A DNA stretch of 41,275 bases from Promethearchaeota archaeon (GTDB taxonomy: Archaea; Asgardarchaeota; Lokiarchaeia; Sigyniarchaeales; SOKP01): NCBI GenBank assembly GCA_020344955.1, contig CP070831.1, positions 2,427,614 through 2,468,888 of the forward strand, given 5' to 3'. Under the pieces are notes generated by a model. That model ran no database searches, was not told where the DNA came from, and worked only from the letters and a program-made list of their open reading frames with translations. The stretch's first letter is position 1; each line of letters starts with the position of its first letter. Made by a program: the position numbers and the translations under genes. Positions 1 through 7,185 of the stretch are shown piece after piece.

Positions 1-2
1 CT

Positions 3-815
3 CAATATGACTTACTTACGACAATAAATATGCTCCAAACCGCACAGAAATTATATGAAGAAGAAATACCTGCTTTTACTAAAGAGGACCTAGATAAATT
101 TGGAGTAAGAGCACATAATTTAACAGTAGAAAATCAAGAAAGTGGATGGTTTGAAGGTGAAATCATTCCAATTGAAGGTCATGTCGAGGGAAATGTTGAT
201 GAACCAATGATGGTTGACAGGGATATGGCTGCCAGAAAATCTACTCTAGAAGGTGTAGCTGGATTAAGAAGATTATCTAAACCCTTTTTCTTAAAAAAGA
301 ATGGTGGTAGAGCAGGTTATAAAGAAAGAGAGGGAACTACAGAAGGAGTAATTACAGCTGGTAATTCTTCACCTCTAAATGCTGGGGCCACAGTATGCCT
401 TCTAATGGAAGCAGAAGAAGCTAAAAAGCGGGGGATTGAACCAATGGCAAGAATTGTATCAATTGGATGGGCAGGGGTAGATCCTACTGTAATGGGACGT
501 GGTCCTGTTCCAGCAACAGAAAAAGCATTGAAATATGCTGGTCTAACGGCAAATGATATCGATTATTGGGAAATAAATGAAGCATTTACAATGGTAGCTT
601 TAAACTGTATGAAAGCTTTTAATATTCCTGAAGAGAAAGTTAATGTAATGGGAGGATCTACTGCAATTGGACATCCATTAGGAGCAACAATGATCAGATT
701 ACCTGGTACTCTTGCCCGAATCTTAAAGGATAAAAAAGCTAAGTATGGGGTAGCCAATGCTTGTGTAGGTGGCGGTCAAGGCGTTGCTACAGTAATAGAA
801 AATATGGATGCATAA
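3..815 (+). CDS. Thiolase (acetyl-CoA acetyltransferase family), C-terminal part
   Basis: This is the C-terminal part of a thiolase, which condenses or cleaves acyl-CoA thioesters. The frame is open to the left edge, so the true start and the nucleophilic Cys of the N-terminal half lie outside the window; the ATG at 30 is internal, because the residues before it continue the family pattern. Visible signatures are the conserved helix beginning MLQTAQKLYEEE, the EINEAFT loop (family NEAF), GGSTAIGHPLGAT carrying the catalytic His, and CVGGGQG with the second catalytic Cys near the C-terminus. Substrate cannot be told: it could be a degradative, mevalonate-type or SCP-x-like enzyme. An oligo-T terminator follows. 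Confidence 0.93.
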   Translation, partial: QYDLLTTINMLQTAQKLYEEEIPAFTKEDLDKFGVRAHNLTVENQESGWFEGEIIPIEGHVEGNVDEPMMVDRDMAARKSTLEGVAGLRRLSKPFFLKKNGGRAGYKEREGTTEGVITAGNSSPLNAGATVCLLMEAEEAKKRGIEPMARIVSIGWAGVDPTVMGRGPVPATEKALKYAGLTANDIDYWEINEAFTMVALNCMKAFNIPEEKVNVMGGSTAIGHPLGATMIRLPGTLARILKDKKAKYGVANACVGGGQGVATVIENMDA

Positions 816-836
816 AATTAAATAATATTAAATTAC

Positions 837-855
837 TTTTTTTAAATTTTTTTTT
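837..855 (+). terminator. Oligo-T terminator after the thiolase
   Basis: Two T-runs (837-843 and 847-855) lie about 20 bases after the thiolase stop. Archaeal RNA polymerase terminates at such U-tracts without needing a hairpin. No gene is seen between here and the dodecin promoter. Confidence 0.5.
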
Positions 856-935
856 GTATATTTTTATCTGAATTTTTGCTGATTATTATTGATTTTCTTG
901 AATAAATAAATTCCATTAGATTAATCTACTTTCTG

Positions 936-950
936 CGAAATATTTAAATA
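936..950 (+). promoter_or_regulatory. BRE/TATA promoter of the dodecin gene
   Basis: A purine-rich BRE-like CGAAA is followed by TATTTAAATA, an archaeal TATA box. Transcription would begin about 25 bases downstream, near 972, giving a leader of about 30 bases before the ATG at 1004. Confidence 0.5.
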
Positions 951-1003
951 TTAACGTATATCAAATAATCTTACAAAAGAAGTAAAATGGATTTGAAATT
1001 AAA

Positions 1004-1210
1004 ATGCCTGTTTACAAAAGTATTCAATTAGTTGGGACGAGCGATAAGAATTGGGCTGATGCCGTTAAGAATTGTTATGAAGAAGCGAAGAAGAGTCTCC
1101 GTGGAATTCGAAACATACAAATTATTGAATCTGACGTTAAAGTTAAGGAAGATATTGACAAATTGATTTACAGGGTTCGTGTTCAAGTAAACTTCCAATT
1201 AGAAAGATAA
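1004..1210 (+). CDS. Dodecin family protein
   Basis: Dodecins are about 70-residue proteins that assemble as hollow dodecamers and store or buffer flavins. Length (68 aa) and pattern fit: an N-terminal strand (VYKSIQLVGTS), one helix (W17 to L32, including NWADAVKNCYEEAKKSL), then two long strands ending VNFQLER. By alignment to the family pattern, the flavin-stacking Trp is replaced by Asn37 and the conserved Gln of the binding site by Arg57. The family assignment is firm; flavin binding is doubtful. The gene stands alone with its own TATA box and T-rich terminator, as expected for a small abundant protein. Confidence 0.9.
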   Translation: MPVYKSIQLVGTSDKNWADAVKNCYEEAKKSLRGIRNIQIIESDVKVKEDIDKLIYRVRVQVNFQLER

Positions 1211-1221
1211 GTCTATATAAT

Positions 1222-1245
1222 ATTTTTTATTTTTTTTTCTTTTTC
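1222..1245 (+). terminator. T-rich terminator after the dodecin gene
   Basis: A dense T-tract interrupted by single A and C bases starts about 12 bases after the dodecin stop. Confidence 0.5.
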
Positions 1246-1319
1246 TAAATGCGTATTGGGAATACTACACTTTAAACTTACTATAATATAATAGAATTTT
1301 ATGAATTTTATGGTTAAAT

Positions 1320-1327
1320 TTTAAATA
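1320..1327 (+). promoter_or_regulatory. TATA box for the 42-residue membrane microprotein
   Basis: TTTAAATA lies 46 bases before the ATG at 1373. Initiation near 1350 would leave a short leader. This supports the small downstream frame being expressed. Confidence 0.35.
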
Positions 1328-1372
1328 TAACAAAATCTAGTTAGAATTAACAGCTCTAAAAATCGGGTAATT

Positions 1373-1501
1373 ATGTTTCAGTCGGATAATATAATAGATT
1401 TTCTTTTAGATCCAGCAGTTTTCCCATACATTATAGGGGGAATTATCTTATTAGTAGTAATAATTATTTGCCTTACGATACATAGGAAACTAAGGCAATA
1501 A
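1373..1501 (+). CDS. Single-pass membrane microprotein (42 aa)
   Basis: A short frame of 42 residues starts with ATG 46 bases after a TATA-like box. Residues 1-18 are mildly acidic (two Asp), residues 19-36 form one strongly hydrophobic segment (IIGGIILLVVIIICLTI), and the tail HRKLRQ is basic. This is the pattern of a single-pass membrane protein with an extracytoplasmic N-terminus by the positive-inside rule. I recognise no family and it stands alone between the dodecin and a convergent TPR gene. It could be a chance frame, but the sharp polarity of the sequence and the nearby promoter argue that it is real. Confidence 0.45.
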   Translation: MFQSDNIIDFLLDPAVFPYIIGGIILLVVIIICLTIHRKLRQ

Positions 1502-1523
1502 AATTTCGTACTAATATACAATT

Positions 1524-2048
1524 TTATTTAATTTTCATCCTTTTTAATTGATCTAATTTACGTCTAACATGAGATCGTGCCGTTATTGCATAAGTAAAAT
1601 TCGGATCAATTTCTAGTGCATGGTCATAATACTTTAGAGCTTCTGTGTATTCTTCTTTATTTTCATATATTAATCCTAAGTTATATAAGCAATATTTATA
1701 ATCTGGTTTAATTTTTAATGCTATTTCAAATGACTTTCTCGCTTCTTTAATTTTGTTTAAGTTAAAATAAGCTAAACCTAAATTATAAAAAGCTCTATAA
1801 TTTTTTGGACTTAATTTAGTAATTCTTTCAAATATTTGCTTAGCTTTTTCATATTCTAATGTATAGTAATCATTAAGGTATCCCCCATAATTAAATAAAG
1901 CCTTTATCAATAAATTTTTAATCTCTTCTGAATTAGGCTTCTCTCCATGTAGGTTTTCTAGTATTTCTATACATTCTTCAAACTTCTCTTGATTAAGCAA
2001 ATTTTTTGCTTTTTCAATAACATCTGTAGACTCGTTTGAAATTTTCAT
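1524..2048 (-). CDS. TPR repeat protein
   Basis: A 174-residue protein made almost entirely of tetratricopeptide repeats, which serve as protein-protein docking surfaces. Clear repeats run over residues 85-118 (YRAFYNLGLAYFNLNKIKEA) and 119-152 (YKYCLYNLGLIYENKEEYTE), with Ala/Gly at the expected helix-packing positions and Pro at repeat ends (LKIKPDY, LEIDPNF); more degenerate repeats occupy the N-terminal half. There is no signal peptide. It lies 21 bases downstream of the GNAT-like gene on the same strand, so the two probably share a transcript. The partner is unknown. Confidence 0.85.
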   Translation of the reverse strand: MKISNESTDVIEKAKNLLNQEKFEECIEILENLHGEKPNSEEIKNLLIKALFNYGGYLNDYYTLEYEKAKQIFERITKLSPKNYRAFYNLGLAYFNLNKIKEARKSFEIALKIKPDYKYCLYNLGLIYENKEEYTEALKYYDHALEIDPNFTYAITARSHVRRKLDQLKRMKIK

Positions 2049-2069
2049 GAAACTAAATTAGAATAATAG

Positions 2070-2558
2070 TTATATTTCATTTTCATACCAGATGTTTGGA
2101 GACTTCTTTACTCCAAGCTTTAAAAATAAACTTCGAATAGCACTGTCAGAATCAGGAGCTATAAAGAATACTTTATCCATTTTTAAAGTTCTCTTAATAT
2201 ATAATTGGAGCTCTCGAATAATTTTTTCTTCAATTCCTTTTTTGAATGAATCATCTTTTTTAGTTATTACTTGATGAATTAACACTCTATCATTTCCCAA
2301 ATAGTCTCTAAACAAAGTATAAGTACCAAAACCTACGAGATTTCCATCTTCCTTGGCTACAACCATAGAGTTCCGATATTGAAGATCTAAAGTCCTACGA
2401 TTTAGTTCTTCTTCAAATTTTTCCCAATGAGAGAAGAAATAAGACTTGATCGAGATAAATTCTTTAAACAAAACTTTTAATGCTTCCTTATCCACTCTTG
2501 GATCGTACCTATCAATTATAATCAACTTTTTCACCGTAGAAATTTTGATATTTAACAA
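2070..2558 (-). CDS. GNAT-like N-acetyltransferase
   Basis: This 162-residue protein has the layout of a GNAT acyltransferase, which moves an acyl group from acyl-CoA to an amine. A central strand pair (MVVAKEDGNLVGFGTYTLF then VLIHQVITKK) is followed by a helix where the CoA-binding loop should be, and a C-terminal FLKLGVKKSPNIWYE resembles the family's FYxKLGF region. The canonical RxxGxG/A loop is degenerate (SFKKGIEEKI), so cofactor binding is not certain. It is the first gene of a two-gene unit with the TPR protein and is divergent from dUTPase across a 61-base gap that must carry both promoters. Confidence 0.5.
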   Translation of the reverse strand: MLNIKISTVKKLIIIDRYDPRVDKEALKVLFKEFISIKSYFFSHWEKFEEELNRRTLDLQYRNSMVVAKEDGNLVGFGTYTLFRDYLGNDRVLIHQVITKKDDSFKKGIEEKIIRELQLYIKRTLKMDKVFFIAPDSDSAIRSLFLKLGVKKSPNIWYENEI

Positions 2559-2619
2559 AATATCTATTCTTTAATAAAAATTATTTTTTAAAACTGTAAA
2601 TAAATTATATTGATATAAT

Positions 2620-3135
2620 ATGAGTAGAAAGATTAATAATAAAATCCTCTCAATTCCTTTAAAGAGATTAAAAGAAAATACTATTATCCCAACTCCATCA
2701 AAACCAGGGGATGCAGGTGTTGATGCTAGAATTATGGGTTTTAAGAAAATTATTCATGAAAATGATAAAAAGGAATTAGTTGATGTTGACACAGATACCT
2801 ATACTTTGAAACCGCTTGAAAGAATAGGCTGTCCATTAGGATTTTCAACAGCGATACCAAAAGGTTATTATTTTGAAGTTGTCCCTAGGAGTGGGCTAGC
2901 ATTATGGGATGGCTTATCGATTGTAAATTCTCCAGGTACAATTGATGCAGGTTATCGAAATGAGTGGATGGCAATAGTAGTTAATCTTTCAAATAAAGAT
3001 GTTACCCTAAAAAAAGGTGAAAGAATTTGCCAACTTATTTTGTCTAAAATGTATGATTATAAATTTATTGAAACGAATGAATTGCCTGAGTCTGAACGAG
3101 GAAAGGGTGGTTTTGGAAGTACAGGTAAGAATTGA
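2620..3135 (+). CDS. dut: Trimeric-type dUTP diphosphatase
   Basis: Hydrolyses dUTP to dUMP and pyrophosphate, keeping uracil out of DNA and feeding dTMP synthesis. All five family motifs are present in order: PGDAGVDA (29-36), PRSGLA (89-94), GTIDAGYRNEW (106-116) with the catalytic Asp and uracil-pocket Tyr, ERICQLI (134-140), and the glycine-rich C-terminal arm RGKGGFGSTG (160-169). At 171 residues it is longer than the usual 140-150 because of a charged insertion (about 41-60) between motifs I and II. A dCTP deaminase is a relative, but motifs III and V favour dUTPase. Confidence 0.93.
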   Translation: MSRKINNKILSIPLKRLKENTIIPTPSKPGDAGVDARIMGFKKIIHENDKKELVDVDTDTYTLKPLERIGCPLGFSTAIPKGYYFEVVPRSGLALWDGLSIVNSPGTIDAGYRNEWMAIVVNLSNKDVTLKKGERICQLILSKMYDYKFIETNELPESERGKGGFGSTGKN

Positions 3136-3177
3136 ATATTAATTAAATATTAAAATTTTATAAATAAATGATATAAT

Positions 3178-3390
3178 ATGTCAGAATTAACAAAAGAAGA
3201 AATTTTTATTATTGAAAAACTTAGAGAAAAGGGAGGAAAGCTAATTTATAAAGAATTACAGGTTTGTTGCGAGAATGAATTTGAAGGAGTAAGACTAATT
3301 TTAAAAAAATTAAAAGAAAAGGGGTATGTTGATTATGAAGGGATGATTCCCGGATTTTCTGCAGAAATTGCGTTAATTAAGGATATTTAA
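3178..3390 (+). CDS. Small winged-helix protein (70 aa)
   Basis: A 70-residue protein with a predicted winged helix: helix 1 (KEEIFIIEKLREKG), helix 2 (IYKELQVCCE), recognition helix (EGVRLILKKLKEKGY) and a wing (VDYEGMIPGFSAEIALI). This order is common in archaeal DNA-binding proteins of the MarR/ArsR-like superfamily. It has no effector domain. It lies 42 bases after dUTPase on the same strand and may be cotranscribed. Its target is unknown; a protein-interaction role cannot be excluded. Confidence 0.65.
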   Translation: MSELTKEEIFIIEKLREKGGKLIYKELQVCCENEFEGVRLILKKLKEKGYVDYEGMIPGFSAEIALIKDI

Positions 3391-3541
3391 AATATTAAAA
3401 TGAAATTTTAATCACCAAGTTTATTGATTTTCCCCTATACTTTCCCCTAATTATTTATATAAATTCTTTCTATATTTAATAGAATCTCATGAAAAACCTT
3501 TAAAAAAATATGAATTTAGAATAGAAAATAATCTCTTTAAT

Positions 3542-4552
3542 GTGTGTATTCAAGTGCCTATAGAGTTTTATAATCCACCCTCAGCAATATTAGCTTCAGG
3601 TTCAAAGTTAGGAGTTGAACTCGGAGGGACTAAAGCAATTGTAAGTATCGATAATCTTCATAATTTACATTCGGAAGGTAATATTTTTACTGAATTAAGC
3701 TGGGGGGCATTCTATCAAGAAGAAGGTTTAGAAGATCAAATAGATACATTTGAAACTAAGGAATTTGACTCTGTCAGAGAAGACCCTGACGCCTTAATAA
3801 AAACTATTATAGACAGTATTTATAATATTATAAATAATCAGAAACTATTCTACGGTATTGTCGATTTTGAAGTAGATGCTTTTCTTAATCAAAACACAGT
3901 AATTCCTGGACTTAAATTAGATTACCTAATTATCAACAAATTATTAGATGCTCATAAAAAGACAAGAGACAAGGAATTATTTCCCAAAATTATGTCAGAT
4001 GCTAAAGGAACAAAGAAAATTACGGTTGAATTTCAAGGGAAAAAGAAGAAGATTCTCCATATTATGGGTAATAAATTAGAAGATTTAGCAGATATTTTAA
4101 GGTTTGCTAACGGATTTGCTACAGGGATTGTATGTACCTCTCGAGGTGCTGCAAATTTATATGTTTTAAGCGATAACATCGTTTTTGAGGAAGATATAAT
4201 ACCTGACCTTCATATTGATGAAGAAAATTTAGCAATAATTGAGCTTGGTATTCAAAGAGAACTTTTATTTCCGATAAGTTGGTTTAGAATAGATCTGGGG
4301 ATTAAATCACTAGAAACTTTAGAATTGTGGGACGAAATTAAAGATCACCCTAAATTAAATAAAGCTCTAGCTCGTTATGAAAAATACATTACTAGTTTAG
4401 TATATAAAAAATTTCAGATGATGGCTTCTACTGAAAAAATAGGCACTGATTTTGAAGATGATTTTTATGAAATGAGTTTAGCTGAAAGAAGAAAAGCACT
4501 TAGAGACATGGCAGAAGCTATAAGAAAATTGACAGATGAATACAAGAAATAA
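3542..4552 (+). CDS. Uncharacterised 336-aa protein
   Basis: I do not recognise this protein. It starts at GTG 3542; the overlapping ATG at 3540 is in another frame and stops after seven codons, and the first in-frame ATG is far inside. It is soluble and acidic, without a signal peptide or membrane segment. Features include a hydrophobic beta-rich N-terminal part (SKLGVELGGTKAIVSID), a middle alpha/beta region with several long hydrophobic strands, and a helical, charged C-terminus (AERRKALRDMAEAIRKLTDE). The GGTK string recalls ROK kinases but no other sugar-kinase motif follows. It converges on gatC. Confidence 0.75.
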   Translation: MCIQVPIEFYNPPSAILASGSKLGVELGGTKAIVSIDNLHNLHSEGNIFTELSWGAFYQEEGLEDQIDTFETKEFDSVREDPDALIKTIIDSIYNIINNQKLFYGIVDFEVDAFLNQNTVIPGLKLDYLIINKLLDAHKKTRDKELFPKIMSDAKGTKKITVEFQGKKKKILHIMGNKLEDLADILRFANGFATGIVCTSRGAANLYVLSDNIVFEEDIIPDLHIDEENLAIIELGIQRELLFPISWFRIDLGIKSLETLELWDEIKDHPKLNKALARYEKYITSLVYKKFQMMASTEKIGTDFEDDFYEMSLAERRKALRDMAEAIRKLTDEYKK

Positions 4553-4560
4553 ATATTGAT

Positions 4561-4866
4561 TTATTCTTTCAGAATTCTTGGAGCTTTAAAAAATCCATCC
4601 TTTTTATGTTTAGCATTCTTTAAAGCTTCTTCAGGAGAAAGAGATTCCCGTGGTATGTCTTCTCTAAAAACATTTTTTAAGTCCTCTATTGGATGAGTCA
4701 TCGGTTTTATATTGCTTGTATCTAAGTTATCTAGTTTCTTAAAATAAGAAAGAATATCACCAATTTCTTTTGCAAGTTTTTCTTTTTCTTCTTCTGATAA
4801 TTCTAATAGTGCTAATTTTGAAATATGATCAATAGTATCTTTTGATAACTCATTATTCTTAGGCAT
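4561..4866 (-). CDS. gatC: Asp/Glu-tRNA amidotransferase subunit C
   Basis: GatC is the small subunit of the GatCAB complex, which converts Glu-tRNA(Gln) or Asp-tRNA(Asn) to the amide form; it bridges GatA and GatB. The 101-residue sequence has the family order: an N-terminal helix (IDHISKLALLELSEEEKEKL), a second helix (IGDILSYFKKLDNLDTSNI), the conserved motif KPMTHPIEDLKNVFREDIP, and the C-terminal DGFFKAPRILKE. Length matches the family. gatA and gatB are not in the window, so it is separated from its partners, unless they lie elsewhere in the genome. Confidence 0.92.
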   Translation of the reverse strand: MPKNNELSKDTIDHISKLALLELSEEEKEKLAKEIGDILSYFKKLDNLDTSNIKPMTHPIEDLKNVFREDIPRESLSPEEALKNAKHKKDGFFKAPRILKE

Positions 4867-5008
4867 ATCTTAACTCATTAAGTTATAGTCTTATAAAATA
4901 ATTAAGCTTGATCATATTAGTTTTTAAAAATTAGAAGTGAAATTTAGATTTTCATTTTATTTAACCTCAATTTTAGACTTTAAAATATTGGAATATCAAA
5001 TAAATAAG

Positions 5009-5016
5009 TTTATATA
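5009..5016 (+). promoter_or_regulatory. TATA box of the PadR gene
   Basis: TTTATATA lies about 25 bases before the centre of the predicted operator, placing the start of transcription at about 5036-5040, inside the palindrome at 5031-5060. Confidence 0.45.
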
Positions 5017-5030
5017 TTCAATAATCTCTA

Positions 5031-5060
5031 TATCAGTTACTGGTAGTCCAGTCACTGATA
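5031..5060. promoter_or_regulatory. Palindromic operator upstream of padR
   Basis: Two 13-base arms, TATCAGTTACTGG and CCAGTCACTGATA, are inverted repeats matching at 12 of 13 positions with a 4-base spacer. The site overlaps the expected transcription start of the PadR-family gene, which is the usual place for a self-repressing dimer to bind. Binding by this PadR is inferred from position. Confidence 0.55.
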
Positions 5061-5077
5061 GTCCACAACTGGTACTA
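5038..5077 (+). repeat. Three phased ACTGRTA direct repeats overlapping the operator
   Basis: ACTGGTA at 5039, ACTGATA at 5054 and ACTGGTA at 5068 recur at 15 and 14 bases. The first two belong to a longer shared 13-base unit, NACTGRTAGTCCA. The array extends the palindrome towards the gene and suggests cooperative binding by more than one dimer. Confidence 0.45.
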
Positions 5078-5112
5078 TTTGATTTTATAGAAAACTCGGA
5101 GATTTATATTCC

Positions 5113-5694
5113 ATGGTTGAAAATTATCATAAAAATTTTGAAAAAGTATTGAAAAAAAACTTTACAAATATTTTTGTATTAACTATTCTTGAAAAAGAAC
5201 CTTCTCATGGTTATAAGATAGGTATTGAAATTGAAAAACGCACTTTAGGAATGTGGAAACCATCAGCATCAACACTCTATTGGATATTAAATAACCTAAA
5301 AGAAAAGGGATTCATAAGACTCTTTAAAGAAGACAAAAACAAGAAAATCTATCAAATCACAGATACAGGTAGAGAAACCTTAAGATTAATGAAAATAACT
5401 CAACGTAAGATAAGAAAATCATATCGTCGTTTTCTAACTACATCAATAGTCAATAATGGTACAGTTGATGAAGAGGAGCTTGAACACTTTAATGATGTTC
5501 CAAGTATCCAAATGTTACCAACAGCCTTGAGACCAGATAAGTTTAATGGGGATTTAACACTATCAGAGAGGCTTAACATTTTGGAAATTCAAAGAGCATC
5601 CATAATAGAAAATCGTGATAGAATGAATGACTACATCAAAGATTTTGATAAAGCAATTTTAAAAATAAAAAAAGAACTGGATAATGAGGAATAG
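5113..5694 (+). CDS. PadR-family transcriptional regulator
   Basis: A 193-residue PadR-family regulator. The winged helix spans residues 16-85: KNFTNIFVLTILEKEPSHGYK, then the recognition helix with the hallmark PSASTLYWILNNLKEKGFI and a wing ending IYQITDTGRETL. The C-terminal part (about 140-193) is a helical, coiled-coil-like dimerisation segment, longer than in the minimal class-2 PadR proteins. A palindrome sits at the predicted transcription start, so self-regulation is likely. The radical SAM gene follows 64 bases downstream on the same strand and may be its target. The ligand is unknown. Confidence 0.88.
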   Translation: MVENYHKNFEKVLKKNFTNIFVLTILEKEPSHGYKIGIEIEKRTLGMWKPSASTLYWILNNLKEKGFIRLFKEDKNKKIYQITDTGRETLRLMKITQRKIRKSYRRFLTTSIVNNGTVDEEELEHFNDVPSIQMLPTALRPDKFNGDLTLSERLNILEIQRASIIENRDRMNDYIKDFDKAILKIKKELDNEE

Positions 5695-5758
5695 AAATCT
5701 CAAAAAGAAAAGTTTAGAAAAAATTGGTAAGAATGATTAAAAGCGAGTTGATATAAAA

Positions 5759-6730
5759 ATGAGTATAGAACAAAATAAAAAAAGAATAAATTTTCTTACT
5801 TTTCTTATCTCTTATAAATGTACTAACGAATGTAAGCATTGTGCGATTCCAGGTTCTCCAAATCAAGACAGAATTTTGATGAAACTGGATGATGTAAAGA
5901 AATATTTAGAGGATATTACCTCTAACTATATAGTTAATGAAGTAGGTTTTTTTGGAGGAGAGCCTCTCCTTCATCTTAATTTACTAATTAGCTTCATTGA
6001 AGAAGTAAAAAAATTTGATATTTCAAAGATAGGATTACCAACGAATGGATTTTGGGGGAAAGATGATTCTACTGCCAGAAACTATGCCCTAAAGTTAAAA
6101 GAGGCGGGTTTAAATAGCATTGGTTTTAGTGTTGATACATTTCATCAAGAATTTATTCCACTCGATGTAGTGAAACGAGCAATAAAAGCTGCTGATGAAG
6201 CTGGAATTGAACAGATATATTCAATAACTCAAAATCTAGGACCTCAAAACACAAATAATCTTTTTAATGAACAGAATAAAAAAATCACTGAAGAAATATC
6301 CAATGAGTTTAAGTTTTGTCAAGTAATAAATAGTGAATTACAAATAAGAGGTCGAGCTGTAAGAGAACTTTCTAAATATTTTAAAATAACAACAATGCCT
6401 TCGGATAGATGTCTTATTTTTAAGGTTCCAATGTTCATGATTGATCCTAATGGATGGGTTTTTCATCAATTGTGTCATGGAATTTGTATTGGAAATGCCC
6501 AGCAAAAACCCTTATCTGAAATAATAAGTGAATTTAACTATCGTAAACATCCAATAACAGGGAAGCTTGTAGTTAAAGGAGGACCCCAAAATATTCTTGA
6601 AATTGCGATTGAAGAGGGATATAAACCCCTAAATGGGTATGTAGACAAATGTCATCTCTGCTTTTCCACGAGGAATTTTCTTCGTCCTTTTTATCCAAAT
6701 ATCCTTGAACCCTCAAATTTATACTTTTAA
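5759..6730 (+). CDS. Radical SAM protein with C-terminal Cys-rich region
   Basis: Radical SAM enzymes use a 4Fe-4S cluster to split S-adenosylmethionine into a radical. The cluster motif is C21-x3-C25-x2-C28 (CTNECKHC), followed by the SAM-binding FFGGEP (64-69) and a (TNGFWG)/(SVDTFHQEF) barrel core. Further Cys residues at 218, 239, 243, 298 and 301 (LCHGICIGN and CHLCFSTR) probably bind an auxiliary cluster of the SPASM/Twitch type. Length (323 aa) fits. It follows the PadR gene, which may control it. No precursor peptide is visible nearby, so a peptide-modifying role is open; the substrate is unknown. Confidence 0.85.
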   Translation: MSIEQNKKRINFLTFLISYKCTNECKHCAIPGSPNQDRILMKLDDVKKYLEDITSNYIVNEVGFFGGEPLLHLNLLISFIEEVKKFDISKIGLPTNGFWGKDDSTARNYALKLKEAGLNSIGFSVDTFHQEFIPLDVVKRAIKAADEAGIEQIYSITQNLGPQNTNNLFNEQNKKITEEISNEFKFCQVINSELQIRGRAVRELSKYFKITTMPSDRCLIFKVPMFMIDPNGWVFHQLCHGICIGNAQQKPLSEIISEFNYRKHPITGKLVVKGGPQNILEIAIEEGYKPLNGYVDKCHLCFSTRNFLRPFYPNILEPSNLYF

Positions 6731-6830
6731 GTGATATGAAAAAAAGATAGAACATCAACTAATGGAATTTTGGGATAATCTTTAAAAAATAATAATAAAA
6801 ATTAATTGGTATCTCTATTTTATTGTTAAT

Positions 6831-7184
6831 ATGGTTGATGAAGATGATTTAAGACTTGAAATTCCTAGCTATGCATTTATAGCTCTAGCAAGACGTGGAA
6901 TGGAAAAAATTTCTTTAGATCAATGTTTTCTTGATAATTGCGATAATCAGGATATGTCTCTATTAGAACCCATTAAGAAAGAAGTACAAGAAGATGAAAA
7001 GAAAATCATTAAGAAAATTCATATCAGATGTAAAAAATGTAATCGCGTTTTTATACTAAAGCTTGAAACCTTGAAAAATGTAGCAAAATCAACTAAATCA
7101 AAGGAAGAGGAGCCCTTGCCAATGGGATTGGTATACGCTCTTGATGAAAATGGTAAAAATTTAGGACATATTGGGTATTTTTAA
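6831..7184 (+). CDS. Small Cys-pair protein, possibly zinc-binding (117 aa)
   Basis: A 117-residue protein I do not recognise. Cys pairs C32-x4-C37 and C67-x2-C70 (IRCKKCNRVF) could together bind one zinc ion, with the second resembling a zinc-ribbon knuckle followed by a beta strand (VFILKLETL). The middle is charged, the C-terminus ends with a hydrophobic LVYALDENGKNLGHIGYF. The stop codon lies one base before the ATG of the HAD hydrolase, so the two genes are surely cotranscribed and translation may be coupled. Confidence 0.7.
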   Translation: MVDEDDLRLEIPSYAFIALARRGMEKISLDQCFLDNCDNQDMSLLEPIKKEVQEDEKKIIKKIHIRCKKCNRVFILKLETLKNVAKSTKSKEEEPLPMGLVYALDENGKNLGHIGYF

Positions 7185-7185
7185 A

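Noticed and set aside
3589-3640. ROK/sugar-kinase resemblance (LGVELGGTK) in the 336-aa protein
   Set aside because: No other sugar-kinase motif (phosphate 2, adenosine, zinc CxCGxxGC) follows; the match is isolated.
4937-5152. Open frame of 71 codons before padR
   Set aside because: It spans the TATA box and operator repeats and overlaps the start of padR; its central part simply translates the palindrome. Promoter function explains the region better.
6573-6758. Minus-strand frame opposite the end of the radical SAM gene
   Set aside because: Antisense shadow of the conserved CHLC region; no independent support.
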